Shown here: positions 11,796 through 24,619 of the stretch, one piece after another
Position numbering within the stretch: position 1 is the first letter of the stretch
Layout: the number at the start of each line of letters is the position of its first letter
Assembly (NCBI RefSeq): GCF_037042905.1
Contig: NW_026974141.1
Location: 953,001-1,017,000, forward strand
Direction of reading: 5' to 3'
DNA: 64,000 nucleotides
From: Lytechinus pictus
Lineage: Eukaryota; Echinodermata; Echinoidea; Temnopleuroida; Toxopneustidae
The notes under the pieces: generated by a model
Database searches by the model: none
What the model was told of the DNA's origin: nothing
The model's input: only the letters and a program-made list of their open reading frames with translations
Position numbers and translations under genes: made by a program

Positions 11796-12419
11796 GAGAG
11801 AGATGGGGGAGAGGAAGTGAGAGTGGAAGGAGGGGGGATACCCCCTTCCTTGGGTGTTAAGTTAACACTGGGGAAACTGATTTGAGAGAAGTGTCCCAAG
11901 ATCCATTAGGGATTAAATACCAAATCGGTCCTTCTCAGTCTGTAAATTAAGCATTTGTACGTGAATCCTTTCCCTGCATCTTCCACATTTTATTTATTTA
12001 TTTTTGGCATTTTGAGGTCTCATGTCACCCTCGATATTAAAAGGACTGAATTGTCTTTGATTGATTGGAAATGAAATTAAATAGAGTGCAATTTGTCATC
12101 AACCACCCCTAATTCCCCGATTAAGAAGGGGCCATGCGTATGATTAAGTTTATGAGCCGTGTTATTTTATCATAATAGTTCAACCCAAATTACTGCTAAA
12201 AGAACAGACCTTTTGTCGTATGGAACCATATGGCCATGATGGAAATACAATTTATATTTTATGGTACGCGTAAATGAATATTTTCCTAAGAATTTATGTG
12301 TACAACTCAAGATCCGTGTTAAGTGAGATAATTTTTTTAGACTGAATATTAATTGAATATTATATCGATTCCAAAAAATTGAATCACATATATTATTAAT
12401 TGTGCAACTGGCTACACTC

Positions 12420-14258
12420 TTAAAGGGGCAGTTTATAATCACTCGCGTCGCGTGCGGGTTCGTAATCACTCGCGTTTTGAATTTTTGGCGATTTTTTTTT
12501 ATTTCGGTGCGATTTTTTTTTTAACGGTGTCTTCAATGGGACAGACATGCAGGGAAAATAAAATGAAATTGAAATTCGAGTTTCGTTTTAAGCCGGCAAT
12601 TAAGTGCCTTAAAATAAAATGTAGGCCTACTCGACTACTGTTTTAACATAACAAACAAGCAAATCAGCCATGTGGCTCAACTAACTTAGAATAGATCCGG
12701 ACTTCTACTGTGTCTTATACGAGGACTCCGAGTCGGAACTTGCCATATCTGCCACATCGATATTACATCGTATCATTCCCATATGCGGACATGCCTGCAT
12801 GCAATGGCCCCAAGGCGGCCGGACCCGGCCGCGGTCGGACACGACGTGCATCGGTAGCATGGAGCAAGCTAACGTGAGTCGAGCTGAGTTAGATCCCACG
12901 TTATATATGAGGCGCCGATTGTACCAATATTATATAGAACAATTATTTGTTATATAATCATTATTCATTAAATAATAACTATTATTTATATATAATTTAC
13001 ATTCTATTTGTAAATAATTACTATTATATAAAATAACATTTCTAATTATTTATATATAATTCCAAGTAATACTTCATTACTTGTAAATAATAATAGTTCG
13101 ACATTCCATTATTTATAAATAATGATTATTTGTTTTTCATTATCAATAAATAATAATTTTTGTGTTTCATTATTTATAGATAATGACACTGCATACTTCA
13201 TTATTTATGAATAATTGCAATTCGTTTTTTTATTATTTATAAATAAGTTTGTCGAGTTTTCTATTATTTGTAAATGATAATTATCTATTAACAATGCCAG
13301 TGCACATTTCTTTATTTATAAATAATTTGTTGAGTTTCCCATTATTTATAAATAATGAAAATTCATCGTGTTTCATTATTTATAAATAATATTTTTGTTT
13401 GAATATCCCATTATTTATAAATAATCATTATTTATAAACGATTTTTACAGTTTGCCATTATATACAAATAATCGTAATTTATATACAAATAACCATTATT
13501 TACAAATAATGAAAAACAAATAATCAGTATTTATAAATAATGAAAAACAAATAATCATTATTTATAGATAATAGAATGTCGAACTATTATTATTTACAAA
13601 TAATGAAGTATTACTTGGAATTATATATAAATAATTAGAAATGTTATTTTATATAATAGTAATTATTTACAAATAGAATGTAAATTATATATAAATAATA
13701 GTTATTATTCAATGAATAATGACTATATAACAAATAATTGTTCTATATAATATTGGTACAATCGGCGCCTCATATATAACGTGGGATCTAACTCAGCTCG
13801 ACTCACGTTAGCTTGCTCCATGCTACCGATGCATGTCGTGTCCGACCGCGGCCGGGTCCGGCCGCCTTGGGGCCATTGCATGCAGGCATGTCCGCATATG
13901 GGAATGATACGATGTAATATCGATGTGGCAGATATGGCAAGTTCCGACTCGGAGTCCTCGTATAAGACACAGTAGAAGTCCGGATCTATTCTAAGTTAGT
14001 TGAGCCACATGGCTGATTTGCTTGTTTGTTATGTTAAAACAGTAGTCGAGTACATCTTATTTAAGGCACTTGCCGGCTTAAAACGAAACTCGAATTTCAA
14101 TTTCATTTTATTTTCCCAGCGTGTTTGTCCCATTGAAGACACCGTTAGAAAAAAAATCGCACCGAAATGAAAAAAAAATCGCCAAAAATAAAAAACGCGT
14201 GTGATTACCAACGCGACGCGAGTGATTACGAATGCGAGTGAATATAATAAGCCCTTAA
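12420..14258. mobile_element. 1.84-kb near-perfect palindromic TTAA-flanked element
   Basis: TTAA at 12420-12423 and 14255-14258 is symmetric about position 13339-13340. The two arms (about 12424-13150 and 13530-14254) are reverse complements: near-identical at 12680-12900 versus 13781-13999, more diverged at the outer 250 bp. The end sequences are GGGGCAGTTTATAATCACTC and, reversed, GGGCTTATTATATTCACTCG. Each arm contains a GC-rich block (GGCCGGACCCGGCCGCGGTC). The middle about 380 bp is AT-rich with many ATTATTTATAAATAAT mini-palindromes. No transposase. It looks like a snapback, piggyBac-type non-autonomous element. Confidence 0.8.
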
Positions 14259-14264
14259 AGGTTA

Positions 14265-14427
14265 GGCAACATACTGTCTGCACAACAATTGGTTTAAACA
14301 ATTATCCAACTCTGGGTAGTTTTCAACCAATACTGTGTAGTTTTCACCCAAAGTACACTATTGGTTTAAAACTACCCAGAATTGGATAAAGTTTTATCCA
14401 ATTGTTGCGTGGACACTTATGCTGCCC
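14265..14427. mobile_element. Hairpin MITE, CAACAATTGG type
   Basis: CACAACAATTGGTTTAAACA at the left and TTTTATCCAATTGTTGCGTG at the right form inverted arms. Inner arms ACTCTGGGTAGTTTTCA / AAAACTACCCAGAATTGG extend the stem. It lies right beside the large palindrome. Confidence 0.6.
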
Positions 14428-16400
14428 AACATTTTTTTAAAATCTTGAATGGTTACGAGATTAATTTTCGGTCAAAGTAGTTTATGTATTGTTCGTACCG
14501 TACCATGCTTTCTATTCTGATGTTTTGTCATTTCCTACATAAATTATGTACGAACACTCACGAATGTGGAAAATGAACTTAATGAACCTATAATATGTTA
14601 TATGATGTCGATAATGTCAATATTTGATCGAGGTATAAAGTCCAAAGGCCTATATGTTTTGACAAGAATATGAATCAATAATTCATAAACCATAAATAAT
14701 GGCGGTAAATTGTAGAAACTTGGGATTCCTTCGCCTGTTGTGCACTTGTCTCTTTTTTTTTGTGGCGATTAAACTCATTGCTTCGTTCAAACGGAATAAA
14801 GTGCCCCCCTATACAGACATTTCTTCCTGTTTTCAAGTTGGAGGAAATAACTTTATCAGAGACTGTTTACAATAATAATTAAAAAAAGAACTGCAAAGAA
14901 TTTGTGTTTAAATGCCTTTGCAGTAAAATTATAGCCGTTAAAACTCTGCTGCAGACCTTTACTGCAGGGACGTAACAGGCCAGGGTCGTGGTTTCAATTG
15001 ACAGTGGCGTAATGAGGCAAACATATTGGGGGCAGATCTCGCGTATCGAGCAACATTTATTATTAGAAAAAAAGGTTGCGAGCCTCTAAAAAGATCAAAT
15101 TTTGACAAAATATTTAGAAAATGATATTATATTTCACCATTCTTTCTTTCCCTTTCGCTTGTTTTTATTTGTCTATACGCCGCCGTAAAAGGGATATTTT
15201 AATGATTGTGCGCGAGAATTAGGACGCATTAACGTGATGAGTAAAAAAAAGTTGGGGCACAGTATATGGCGCGTGTGGCAAAAACTCGGTTATATAAGTC
15301 CTGAGCGAGCGAAGCGAGCGAGAAAAAAAGCTCCTTCACACGACTATCTATCTTTGAGATAGATTTAGACATAATATTTATAAAATAACGTCATATTTTA
15401 CGCTTTTCGTTTTTCTTTTTTGTTCATGGTTGTAGAACTTATGGGGTCATAGCTTTTACACAACACATTACTTCAACTCAGTTGCGTAATAAACATACTA
15501 TTTTGAGGGAACTACATAGATATTGTGGGAAAAAATTGTAGAAAGTTGCCTGCGAGCGATGCAAGTCAGAAAATTTATGGCCCTTTGAAATGGAATTCTG
15601 ATTATGTTATAGATTTTACATTCTTTTCAGCAAATTTTGTTTATCTTATTGTTTTTCATTCATTTCATTTCGTTCCGTCCTTTGCTTTCTTTTATTTCCC
15701 CTCGGCTGTGAAACAAGCACCTTCGTACGTTAGTGCTTCAACATAAAGCTTAATGCAGGACGGGTCCATATAGGGGGGGGGGAGTTATATAGGGCCCTTT
15801 ACAAAATACAGATGAAGAGCCCTACTACATGGGGTCTGGGGCAGAGTCCCCGGTAGCTTTGGAGAATTAGCCAAAGTAAAGATTAAGAGGCTTTTTATGG
15901 CTTGCTATAGCATAAAGATTTACTAAGGTTGGGACATTATAAAGCATATAGGGGATATGTCGAGCTGCCCCAGCTAAGGATTTTTATTGCCCCGATTGAG
16001 ACCTGTTATTGCATAAAATATAGCAAGCTTTATACGCTTCATACACAATGTTATATGTCATCAATCTTTCTTCCCGTTCTTTATTTTAAATCATCGTCAT
16101 CCCGGTCATGTTAGTTCTTCTCTTTTTTTGTTCTTTTCTTCCCATCGTTTTCCACTTAAGCTCATTCCATTCTACCTTCATTGCCCGCTTTTGTTTTCCC
16201 TTATCCCCCTTCCCACGATTCTTTCCCGTGCCATTTTGTCATCTTTTAATTTATTTCCCTGTCTTACTAATCATGCGAATTAATGTATTAGTCTTTCAGG
16301 ATAATTTTGTTCTTTCTAGTATGTTCTTCTTTCCTTCCTTTTTCCGCTTTATTCATTTTCCCTTGTTATGTTTTAGTTTTCCTTTTCCCTTTCCTTCCCC
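14428..16400. other. Intergenic stretch upstream of the second dioxygenase
   Basis: No supported exon. The only landmarks are a GCGAGCGAAGCGAGCGAG motif at about 15305 (a similar motif is at 23412) and a pyrimidine-rich tract from about 16105 leading into the TTTC microsatellite. Confidence 0.5.
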
Positions 16401-16403
16401 TTC

Positions 16404-16571
<168 letters not shown>

Positions 16572-17079
16572 TTCCTTCCTTTTCTCCATTTCCCGTTTTT
16601 GTATTTACCAGATGGAACCCGCCGGGAGCTTGGGGGGGGGGGGGAAGCTGCCCCCTGTCCGTTAATTTGTTACATCACTGTATTGGGGGGGGGGGGGGTA
16701 GGTTTGATCCTCCGCAGAGTAGCAATATATAGGTTTTCGTGAGATTTTGTAGCTTAAAACTTGACACCCTCCATGAGCGAAATTCCAGATTTTTTGAAAG
16801 GACGCTACACGTACGCACTCATCGAACTTGACCGTTGTTCTTGACCGGGTCATCCACAACATGTAACGAAACCGATTTCAAACCGACCGATGGTATGTCA
16901 TTGGGGAAAAGCGTTATAACTAGATTGGTCGATCTGTTATTGAACCGTCAATCCGGGGACTTCCGACCGAGAATCGTGTCACAAACAATTTCTTCGTCAA
17001 ACCTTGGGTAGAATCGAATCACTTACTGGCAAAAAGGCACTCACTTCGGACGAATATACTCTGACCTGCTTTGGGCAGG

Positions 17080-17418
17080 ATGGACAAAGTGCCTCTAATT
17101 GATTTTTCAGCTTACAGTCTGGATCGTGAGAGCCCAGATCCAGAAAGGTTTCAGAAGCTTATTGATGAAGTTCATCAAGCTCTTACTACCATCGGGTTCA
17201 TGTACTTGAAGAACGTCGGGATTCCAGTTCAAAAGGTAAGGGTATAACTTTGTTTGGAACATTGGTTGGTTTCCCGACTTTATTAGTATGCATATTTTGA
17301 TATAAACTACATTAAGATAATATAGGGTTGTTTGATATATGTGCATTACTTTGATCTCGGAGCACTCGAATGGTATTAAAATGATCATGTGATAATATTG
17401 ATAATGATGATAATGATT

Positions 17419-17462
<44 letters not shown>

Positions 17463-20400
17463 AACAATATAGCGCTTACTATTACCCTGGCTTCAGCACG
17501 GCTACCCTGATCGGACGCTTGAGCATTCAAAGAATTCTTTCCTACCGTGTACCCATTTACTACACCTGGGTGGAAAGTGACAACGCCTTGCCAAAGGACG
17601 CGAGTGCTGCGGTGTGATTTGCATAGGCGGCGGAAGAGGTCCCCCCCCTAAATTTGACGTGGGGGGACGGTCCCCACCTAAATTTTTAGTTGATAACCTT
17701 TTTTTTTGGCTTGTCAATTTTGCTTCCTGCGTCCCCCCTAAATTCCGGTGGACCCCCTAAAAAGTTTCTGGTCCCCCCTAAAATTTGTGTTTTTTTGCTT
17801 GTAATTTTTTTTTGCCTGCGTCCATCACAAAATTTCAGGTGACCCCCCCCCCCTAAATTGTTTGGCTTCCGCCGCAAATGGTGATTTGAAGCCCGGACCT
17901 TGTGGTTCAAAGTCCGGAGATTTATCCACTGAGCCACAATGGGTTCGATATTGAATTGGTAAAGTAACCCGGGAAAAACAACAGTGGTGACAGTATGGTT
18001 CCTTCAGAAACACCATAACTTCGACAAATTGGCTTTTCATTCTCCTTCTTATATATTTAGATTAAAGATGCCTATTCTTCCTCCATGAAATTCTACTCAT
18101 TACCCGGGGAAGAAAAACACAAATATGCTGGACCAACGGGAACAAACCACGGATACCAACGGATGGAAGAGGAAAGGTAAGAAAGGAGGAGGATGAAAAG
18201 AGAAAAGGAAACAGACATGAGAGAGCAGAAGAAAAAGGTGAAGAAGATTATGATGATGAAGAAGAATATGATGATGATGAAGAACAAAATATGATGAAGA
18301 AGAAGAAGGAGAAGAAGAAAAAGAAGAAGAATAAGATGATGATGATGATGAAGAAGAAGAAGGAGGAGGAGAAGGAGAAGAAGAAGAATATGATAAAGAA
18401 GAAGAAGATGATGAAGACGAAGAAGATAATGAAGAAGACGAAGCCAAGTAACTTAAATAAAAGAAGTAGAAGCTGGTGATGAAGGTCAAGCAAATTTAGG
18501 TTAATTTTCTTTCCATTTGATTTAACTTCAAAATGAAGTAATATGTTTCGCATTAATTCACCTGAAATATTTGAGTGAGTAGTAATCCAATTTTTGGACT
18601 TTCAATTCGCATTCTATTTTTTTAGTAAATTATACTTCTTACTTATAGATGCTTCTGAACCCAGGCTTAAACCTTGTATCAGTTTCATGTTCTGTTAATA
18701 AGTCACTCAAAAATTATATTTGCATTCTATTGAAAATTTCAAGTAATTATACATTTTCTCTTTAATTTTCAGGACGAATCCGGATGTACTTTTCAAAGAT
18801 CTGAAAGAAGTGTTCAACTATTGTCCAGCGGCCGGAGAAAAGGTAATATACGTGGTAGAGCGTTAACATAGGGCGGTACGCAGGGAACGATTTTTTTTTT
18901 ACAGGGGGTGCTGGTTTAAATATTGAATAGCAAAAACAAGAACAAAAACCAAGAAAAAAGGTTTTCATTTTAAAAAAATGTAGGGCGTCTTTGTTTCATT
19001 TTGGCCATTGACCATTCCTAACATTACCAAGGGGTGCTGCCTTTGAAAAATAACACACGTAGCACCCCGCTCCCCAGGGCCATGACGGAATGGGGGGGGG
19101 GGGAGGCGATGGTCCTTATTAAAAATAGTTTATCATTCATCTTATTTAATCTATCGCAGTTATTCAAAAGTACAATTTTTTATGTCCATCTCTTTGTCTG
19201 TCTCCACAACTCCCCCCTCTCTCTCCCTCTCTTTTCCCATTTCTCTCTCTCTTCTATCTCAGTCAGCCCTCTACCCTCTTCACACCTCCCTCCCTGCTCC
19301 CCTCATCATCTTTAACGCATTTGCCATTCTGCCCTCACGAAATCACCTTTCTTTCGATGTAGACGTTTCCAGAGAACGCCCTACCAGAGTTTAAATCGTC
19401 TCTGATCGAGCTCTTCAACGCGATGGTTCCCCTTAATATTAGAGTGATGGAGGTCATGGCCAGAGGCTTAAAACTCCAAGTAAGTTTATTGTTACCATGA
19501 CAACGACGATGATGATGGTGACGATGACAATGGCAATGATGATGATTACGATGATGACGATGAGTATGATGATGGTTACGATAGTGATGATGGTGATGAT
19601 GATGATGATGATGATGATGACGCTGGTGGTGGTGGTAGTTTTGACGGTGATTGTGACGACGAGGTCGACTACGACCATTGATACTAATGGTGGTGATGAT
19701 GATGCTGATAGTGATGACTACGACGATGATTATGATTGTGATGGTGATGATAAAGACGATCGTGATGATTATGTGGTGTTGATGATCACAATATAATGGT
19801 GATATTTCATAGTGTTGCATGACGCTGTTTCTGTTTTCATAGAATATAGGTATTTTCAAAGATATACATAATTATGTAGAGCATTTGACTGTCCTGAACA
19901 AAAATCTATGATGCTTTTTAACAAGGATGTCAAAATGATAATGTTCAACCCTTCAATATTTAAAATAAAGAGTTTTCTATATTAAAAAAATAGAAAAAGA
20001 TACTGGAAGCTGGACGTTCTACATTCTAAACTCTGGTGTTTTCAGCATTTTTCTTTGTAAATTTTACTCTATATATTGAGATATAAATATCTCCAGCCTG
20101 GACCATTCCTTTAAGCAATAACTTCCGATACTAATCATAGGGCCTTTTCACACGTGAATCTTGAATCATCATTGTAATGATGATTGCTATTGTAATCATG
20201 ACTGTGATCAGCGTTCGTGATTCTAATCATGTTCTAATTCGGTTTCACACGTGATTAATGTTCATCATTAGCCTTATTTTTCACTGGAATCATCATTCAA
20301 ATTACGATCCTTTTTTTACCATGTGAAAGGGCGGTTAGTAATCCTTAACCGGTATTTCAAAAAAGCATTCTTTTCTCCCATTCTGTTTCTTTAGGACCCG

Positions 20401-23400
20401 CACTTCTTCCAGGACAAATTCAAATTGGCGGGAACATCAAAGAGTCACACCACCCTGAGGAGTGCGTATTACCCCTCCCTGGAGGGTGTAGAAATAAAAG
20501 AGGGTCAACTCCGTTGCGGAGAGCATTCTGACTATGGAGGCATTACACTCCTCATACAGAACAATCCCGGTCTCGAGGTAGGCTGACAGGAAAGGTTTTT
20601 GCATAGCGATGTACGGAGGATTCAAGAACAGATATTGGGTGATTTCAAGTTCGGTGTTCAGTGTTGGTATTGGTGTTGAGAGCGTAAAAATGCCGCTGAA
20701 CCGAGCCCCAACATCGAGCTGGGTTCAGAGGAACGATACGGATTACGTTATCGATAGCAAATTGACTTAACGCCTCTGCGCTGCGCTGCTAAATCAACTC
20801 AACTTCACGCGAGAAGTATCGACGACGAAAATGAAATCGGAGAGAAATGCATGAAATTCTCATCGTACAGAATATAAATGCTTTAATCAATTCAAGAATT
20901 CGAAAGAGTGAACACTATTCTTCATCAAAATATATAAAGCTCAAATGATTTGTACTCATCTTAACTGTAAAAGCTAATTTTACGGGGATGTTTCATCGTG
21001 TTCACCGCCTGTTCGGGCTGTTCACGAGCTTGAGATTGCCAACACCAACACCAACATCGAACTTGAAATCATGATTTTCCCAATCCCTGGGGGTTGGTGT
21101 TGGAGGATGGGGAAATTGCACGTAGATCGTCAACACCAGCCGCAGTGCTGGGTTCAGCAGACGACATTCAACACCATCCCTCAACACGAACTGCCGGAAA
21201 TACGTCATATTTTCCGAGGTCAATCCCAACACCAGCCTGATTTTAAGTACGATGTTGTTGCTGGTGTTGGTGTTGTCACAACACCAACACCAGATATCAA
21301 CACCGTACTTGAAATCATCCATTGCATTGTCGAATGCCTGTCATGACAAAACGTCTTTGTCGAAAATTGGTGAATCAAAACAGCAGATGAGTCCTTGACT
21401 TTTCGTCAGCTCTGCAACTGAATCCTTAACTCCTGCTCCGGTTCACAAATTTTCGGCAAAGACCTCCAAGTCCAGCTGTTTGTTGTCATAAAATATGGCA
21501 TTTTAATTATTGCGTTCGTGAATTCTCCGTACATCGTTGAGTGAAAATTCCTTTTATACTTATAATACACTCGGAACCGAGGGAAATTCGATTTTTAAGA
21601 ATGTGAATAAGGGATACAACTTTTTAAAGTGAAAATGTGAAATCAATATTTCTTTGGGTATATTCGACATAGGGGGGGGGGGGGGTGTTGCAAGAAAATA
21701 TTTGCAATCGATTGCAAATTTTCTGTGTTATTTTACAATCAATAGATCAATTTTTATTTAGGTAGGAAATCAGATTACACTCCATTGCAAGAAGAAGATC
21801 AATAATCAGTCACAAATTTACAATTAATTGCAAGATATGTAATTTATCTAGGGACCGAAAATGGACTTGCAATTCATCTAAAGTTTCTTGCAACGCCCCG
21901 ATAGACATCATGAACGATATAAGACACTCGGAAACGAGTTGTCTTGAACAGATGAATGTCACACGGAACCGAATGTCTTGAACCGATGTCTTAAACAGAT
22001 GAATCAACCTCGTTGGCTTTTTGTCGTTGCACAACTTAGCGTTATGGCTTTGCTCGCGTCGATGGGGGGGGGGGGGGGGGGGGGGGGGTGCGTAAACCGA
22101 ATTCTCTCATTTTTAAAAAGTAATATCGGGTAACATCTTGAAATCTGATTTTAAAGATATTTATCATTAGGGATATCTTTTTTTCTATATGGCAATTAAG
22201 CTATTCCGTTCGGAAATCAGGTTGTTTTTATTATTACGAAAGAGCGGATTACGTTATTCCGCGACCTGACCGATGTTTGGGAGAAAGCATATTCTTGCTG
22301 GACATGCAACCGTTCACATTATAGGCCTTTAACAATGTCCTACAAATCCATGGTGTCATTTTACTGTATATTATGTATGATGAATGAATGATGACGTGGG
22401 TCTTTTTAATACCGCGATTTCTTTCAGGTGAAAAATGTTGACAACAATTGGGTACCGACACCACCGATAGAGGGCACTGTGGTTGTTAACATTGGAGATC
22501 TAATGCAGAGATGGACGTCAGATATACTGGTCGCGACAGTAAGTTTGATTTTCTCGTCATTGTTCCGAGTTCAACCCAGGTGGGTGTTTCATAAAGCTGT
22601 TCGTAAGATACGAATGACTTTACGAGCGACTGGTGATCCTTTCTTATGCTATGTGATATCCCTAATAGTTTATGACCTAAGAACATGTTCCAGTCGTTCG
22701 TAAAGTCGTTCGTAACTTTACGAACAGCTTTATGAAACACCCACCTGATGAGGCGAATAGGTACCAGGGGTCCGTTTCATAAAGAGTTACAACTGTTGTA
22801 CCTTTGCAATTATGGCAACTACCATGGCAACAGGGCTCAGCAGCCAATCTAAATCAAGGTTACCATGGTAGTTGCAACTCTTTATAAAACGGGCCCCTGG
22901 CCTTAATTCCTTGAATGCACTGAGCGCTCGAAGCGGCAGCTTGAGCTAAAGCAGAGGCAATAATAGTCATTATAGTTGCACTTATCATATCCCTTGGAAG
23001 AGGTACTCTTCCGGCTAGTAATGGATTTTATCACCCCCCCCCCGCTTTCAATACCTACTATTTCTCTCTCTCTCGGTCTCTCCACCTCTCACCCCTCTCT
23101 CTAACACACACCCACTAATCTCTCTCTCTCTCTCTCTTGACATTTCCCTGTAAAACTGTTTGTTTGTCCCCCACCCTTTGCGATAAATTACTGAAAGCAT
23201 TCGGCCCCTGCTCCAGAATGAACCCGTCAATGCTTTCTTGTTTTAATATCACTTGGTTAATAGATTTGTTTACATAACCAATTTTTAACTTGGACCAATT
23301 TATGTGCTCTGTAGTCATGCAAAACACTTTACATCAGAAGCATAATCAGACAAAAGAAGAAGAAAGAAATCGAGGGGCCAGGAATTGCGTGTGAGGTAGA

Positions 23401-24001
23401 ATTTCTAGAAAGTTGCGAGCGAGCTAAGCGAGCGAGTGAAAATTTTGACCTTTTTATGTAATACAAAATTTAGGTTTTTGTAGATGTTTATATACATTTA
23501 AAAAAGGTATCAGATTCCATCTATTTTTTTTTTCTCCCTTTTCTCCTTTTCAGGTCGTGATTTTTTTTATTTTTTTTATTTTTTTTTATTTATTATTATT
23601 ATTATTATTTTTTTTTTTTTTTTGGGGGGGGGTTCATGCCTCCATCTGTACGCCAATGCTTTTCATCATATTCAAATAGCATTCTTTGTTTTCATCCATT
23701 AGCTTTAAACGACATCAGAGAGATCAAAACTAATTTCGTAATCAAACATTTACCCAAAAGTTTACGACGTAAGAATACCAAATAAACTTGTTTTATTTGT
23801 CCTCTCTTACAGAAACATCGGGTCGCTATCCAAAGTGATCAAATGGAACTTAACCATGATCGCCAGTCCCTGATCTTTTTTGGCTACCCGGATAATGACG
23901 TAATAATTGAATGTACTGACGGGACAAGCAAGTACCCTCCAATTGACAGCACCGAATATCTCTTTTCACAGTTCCAGGCAGTCCGCGCTAAGAATAATTG
24001 A
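17080..24001 (+). CDS. Fe(II)/2-oxoglutarate-dependent dioxygenase (IPNS-like), complete
   Basis: Seven exons: 17080-17235, 18061-18176, 18773-18842, 19363-19479, 20395-20577, 22428-22538 and 23813-24001 (stop TGA). All have AG/GT borders and phases that close, giving 313 residues, normal for the family. The N-terminus (VPLIDFSAYSLD, residues 4-15) matches the non-haem dioxygenase N-domain. The double-stranded beta-helix has iron ligands H197 and D199 (EHSDYGGITLL) and H253 (KHRV), with R268/S270 (RQSLIFF) for 2-oxoglutarate. No signal peptide or membrane segment is seen, so it is probably cytosolic. The ATG is the first in frame and directly precedes the conserved domain start. AATAAA at about 24320 could be its polyadenylation signal. 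The last three exons are collinear with the gene at 323-5238. The substrate cannot be told from sequence. Confidence 0.92.
17403..17945 (-). mobile_element. tRNA-derived SINE, interrupted, with (ATC)n tail
   Basis: On the minus strand the head (17945 to about 17880) has an A-box-like TGGCTCAGTGGATA and a decayed B box (GGTCCGGGCTTCAAATC). The body resumes at about 17618-17466 (plus strand CTGGCTTCAGCACGGCTACC) and ends in a (GAT/ATC)n run at 17403-17462. Between head and body lie about 260 bp of repeated GGTCCCCCCTAAATTT-type units that look like a later insertion or expansion. In intron 1 of the second dioxygenase gene. Confidence 0.6.
18180..18445. repeat. GAA/GAT purine-rich low-complexity tract
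   Basis: Mixed GAA, GAT and AAG triplets for about 260 bp, starting directly after the exon 2 donor. The long ORFs here (poly-Ser, poly-Phe, poly-Lys) are composition artefacts. Confidence 0.9.
19495..19800. repeat. (GAT)n-rich imperfect microsatellite
   Basis: Degenerate GATGATGAT/GACGAT repeats for about 300 bp, starting 16 bp after the exon 4 donor of the second dioxygenase gene. Reading frames through it are His-, Met- or Ile-rich artefacts. Confidence 0.9.
20140..20332. mobile_element. MITE, short copy of the CTTTTTCACACG family
   Basis: The left GGCCTTTTCACACGTGAATC and the right CATGTGAAAGGGC are inverted. The left arm shares TTGAATCATCATTGTAATGA with the reversed right arm of 10333-10777. 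Ends just upstream of exon 5 of the dioxygenase. Confidence 0.65.
20638..21319. mobile_element. MITE with GATTTCAAGTTCGGTGTT ends
   Basis: The left GATTTCAAGTTCGGTGTTCA is inverted at the right as GTACTTGAAATCATC. A further inverted internal copy sits at about 21040-21080 (CATCGAACTTGAAATCATGA). TTGGTGTTGGTG repeats flank these. It lies in intron 5 of the second dioxygenase. An adjacent hairpin at 21343-21490 is listed separately. Confidence 0.6.
21343..21490. mobile_element. Hairpin MITE, GTCTTTGTCGAAAATT family
   Basis: GTCTTTGTCGAAAATTGGTG pairs with AAATTTTCGGCAAAGACCTC, and ATGACAAAAC with TTGTTGTCAT outside. A second copy is at 32728-32885 in the SDR gene. Confidence 0.6.
22062..22088. 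repeat. Long G homopolymer
   Basis: An almost pure run of about 26 G, the longest of many G/C runs of 10 or more in the window. Such runs are error-prone in sequencing, so the exact length is uncertain. Confidence 0.85.
22578..22746. mobile_element. Hairpin MITE, GGTGGGTGTTTCATAAAGC family
   Basis: GGTGGGTGTTTCATAAAGCT at the left is exactly inverted at the right (AGCTTTATGAAACACCCACC), with GTTCGTAAG/CTTTACGAAC continuing the stem. A second copy is at 35083-35260 and a partial relative at 38028-38142. It begins about 40 bp after the exon 6 donor of the second dioxygenase. Confidence 0.8.
22764..22900. mobile_element. Hairpin MITE, CCAGGGGTCCGTTTCATAAA
   Basis: CCAGGGGTCCGTTTCATAAA pairs with TTTATAAAACGGGCCCCTGG, and inner AACTACCATGG / CCATGGTAGTTGCAACTC form the stem. 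It starts 18 bp after the preceding MITE. Confidence 0.75.
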
Positions 24002-24100
24002 TAATAGATGTCTTTTATCTTGGGCAACCAGTCATATCTATTATTTTCGTCATCATAAAATTTCTTCGATTTTCACTGTAAATTTAAATTTAATACTTTA

Positions 24101-24104
<4 letters not shown>

Positions 24105-24162
<58 letters not shown>
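24105..24162. repeat. (TA)n microsatellite
   Basis: About 56 bp of TA repeats just after the second dioxygenase stop, probably within its 3' UTR, followed by a CT-rich patch (24180-24220). Confidence 0.95.
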
Positions 24163-24168
<6 letters not shown>

Positions 24169-24619
24169 TCAAAGTTTTTTTTTCTCACTCTCTCTCACTC
24201 TCTCTCTTTCCCTCTTTTTCTGTGTAGACAGGGTTGCCACCACATGAGGGGGGGGGGCAGGACAGGAGTCAGTTTCCTCATATGACTCTCAAAGTAAAGA
24301 AGCCCCAAAAAGAGATAAAATAAAGAGAGCAAGGAAGAAAGAACGATTCAGAGTATGAAGGAATAACTCTGGGTGGAGTAACTCACGTCATGTGCACCCC
24401 CCTCCTCAATGAAATATCTTGACGCCGCCCTTGACCCTTAAAACAAAACCAAACAAAAAAGGGAATCAATGTAGAATGTTTACCAAAAGAGGTTCGTGAA
24501 ATATATTTTGCCTTACATACATAAAGAGCAGCAGCAACATTTAATTTCAGGACGATGCAATTCATTTAGCGCTCGTCACAACTTCCAACGCACTAATTGT
24601 TATCCACACAATTTCAATC

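Noticed and set aside
12705-13975. Two identical 64-codon ORFs on opposite strands
   Set aside because: They are mirror copies in the arms of the palindrome. No splice context, homology or start signals support a gene.
17880-17945. Possible tRNA gene on the minus strand
   Set aside because: A- and B-box-like motifs are present but the B box is decayed and no acceptor stem forms; better explained as a SINE head. The same holds for 37530-37620.
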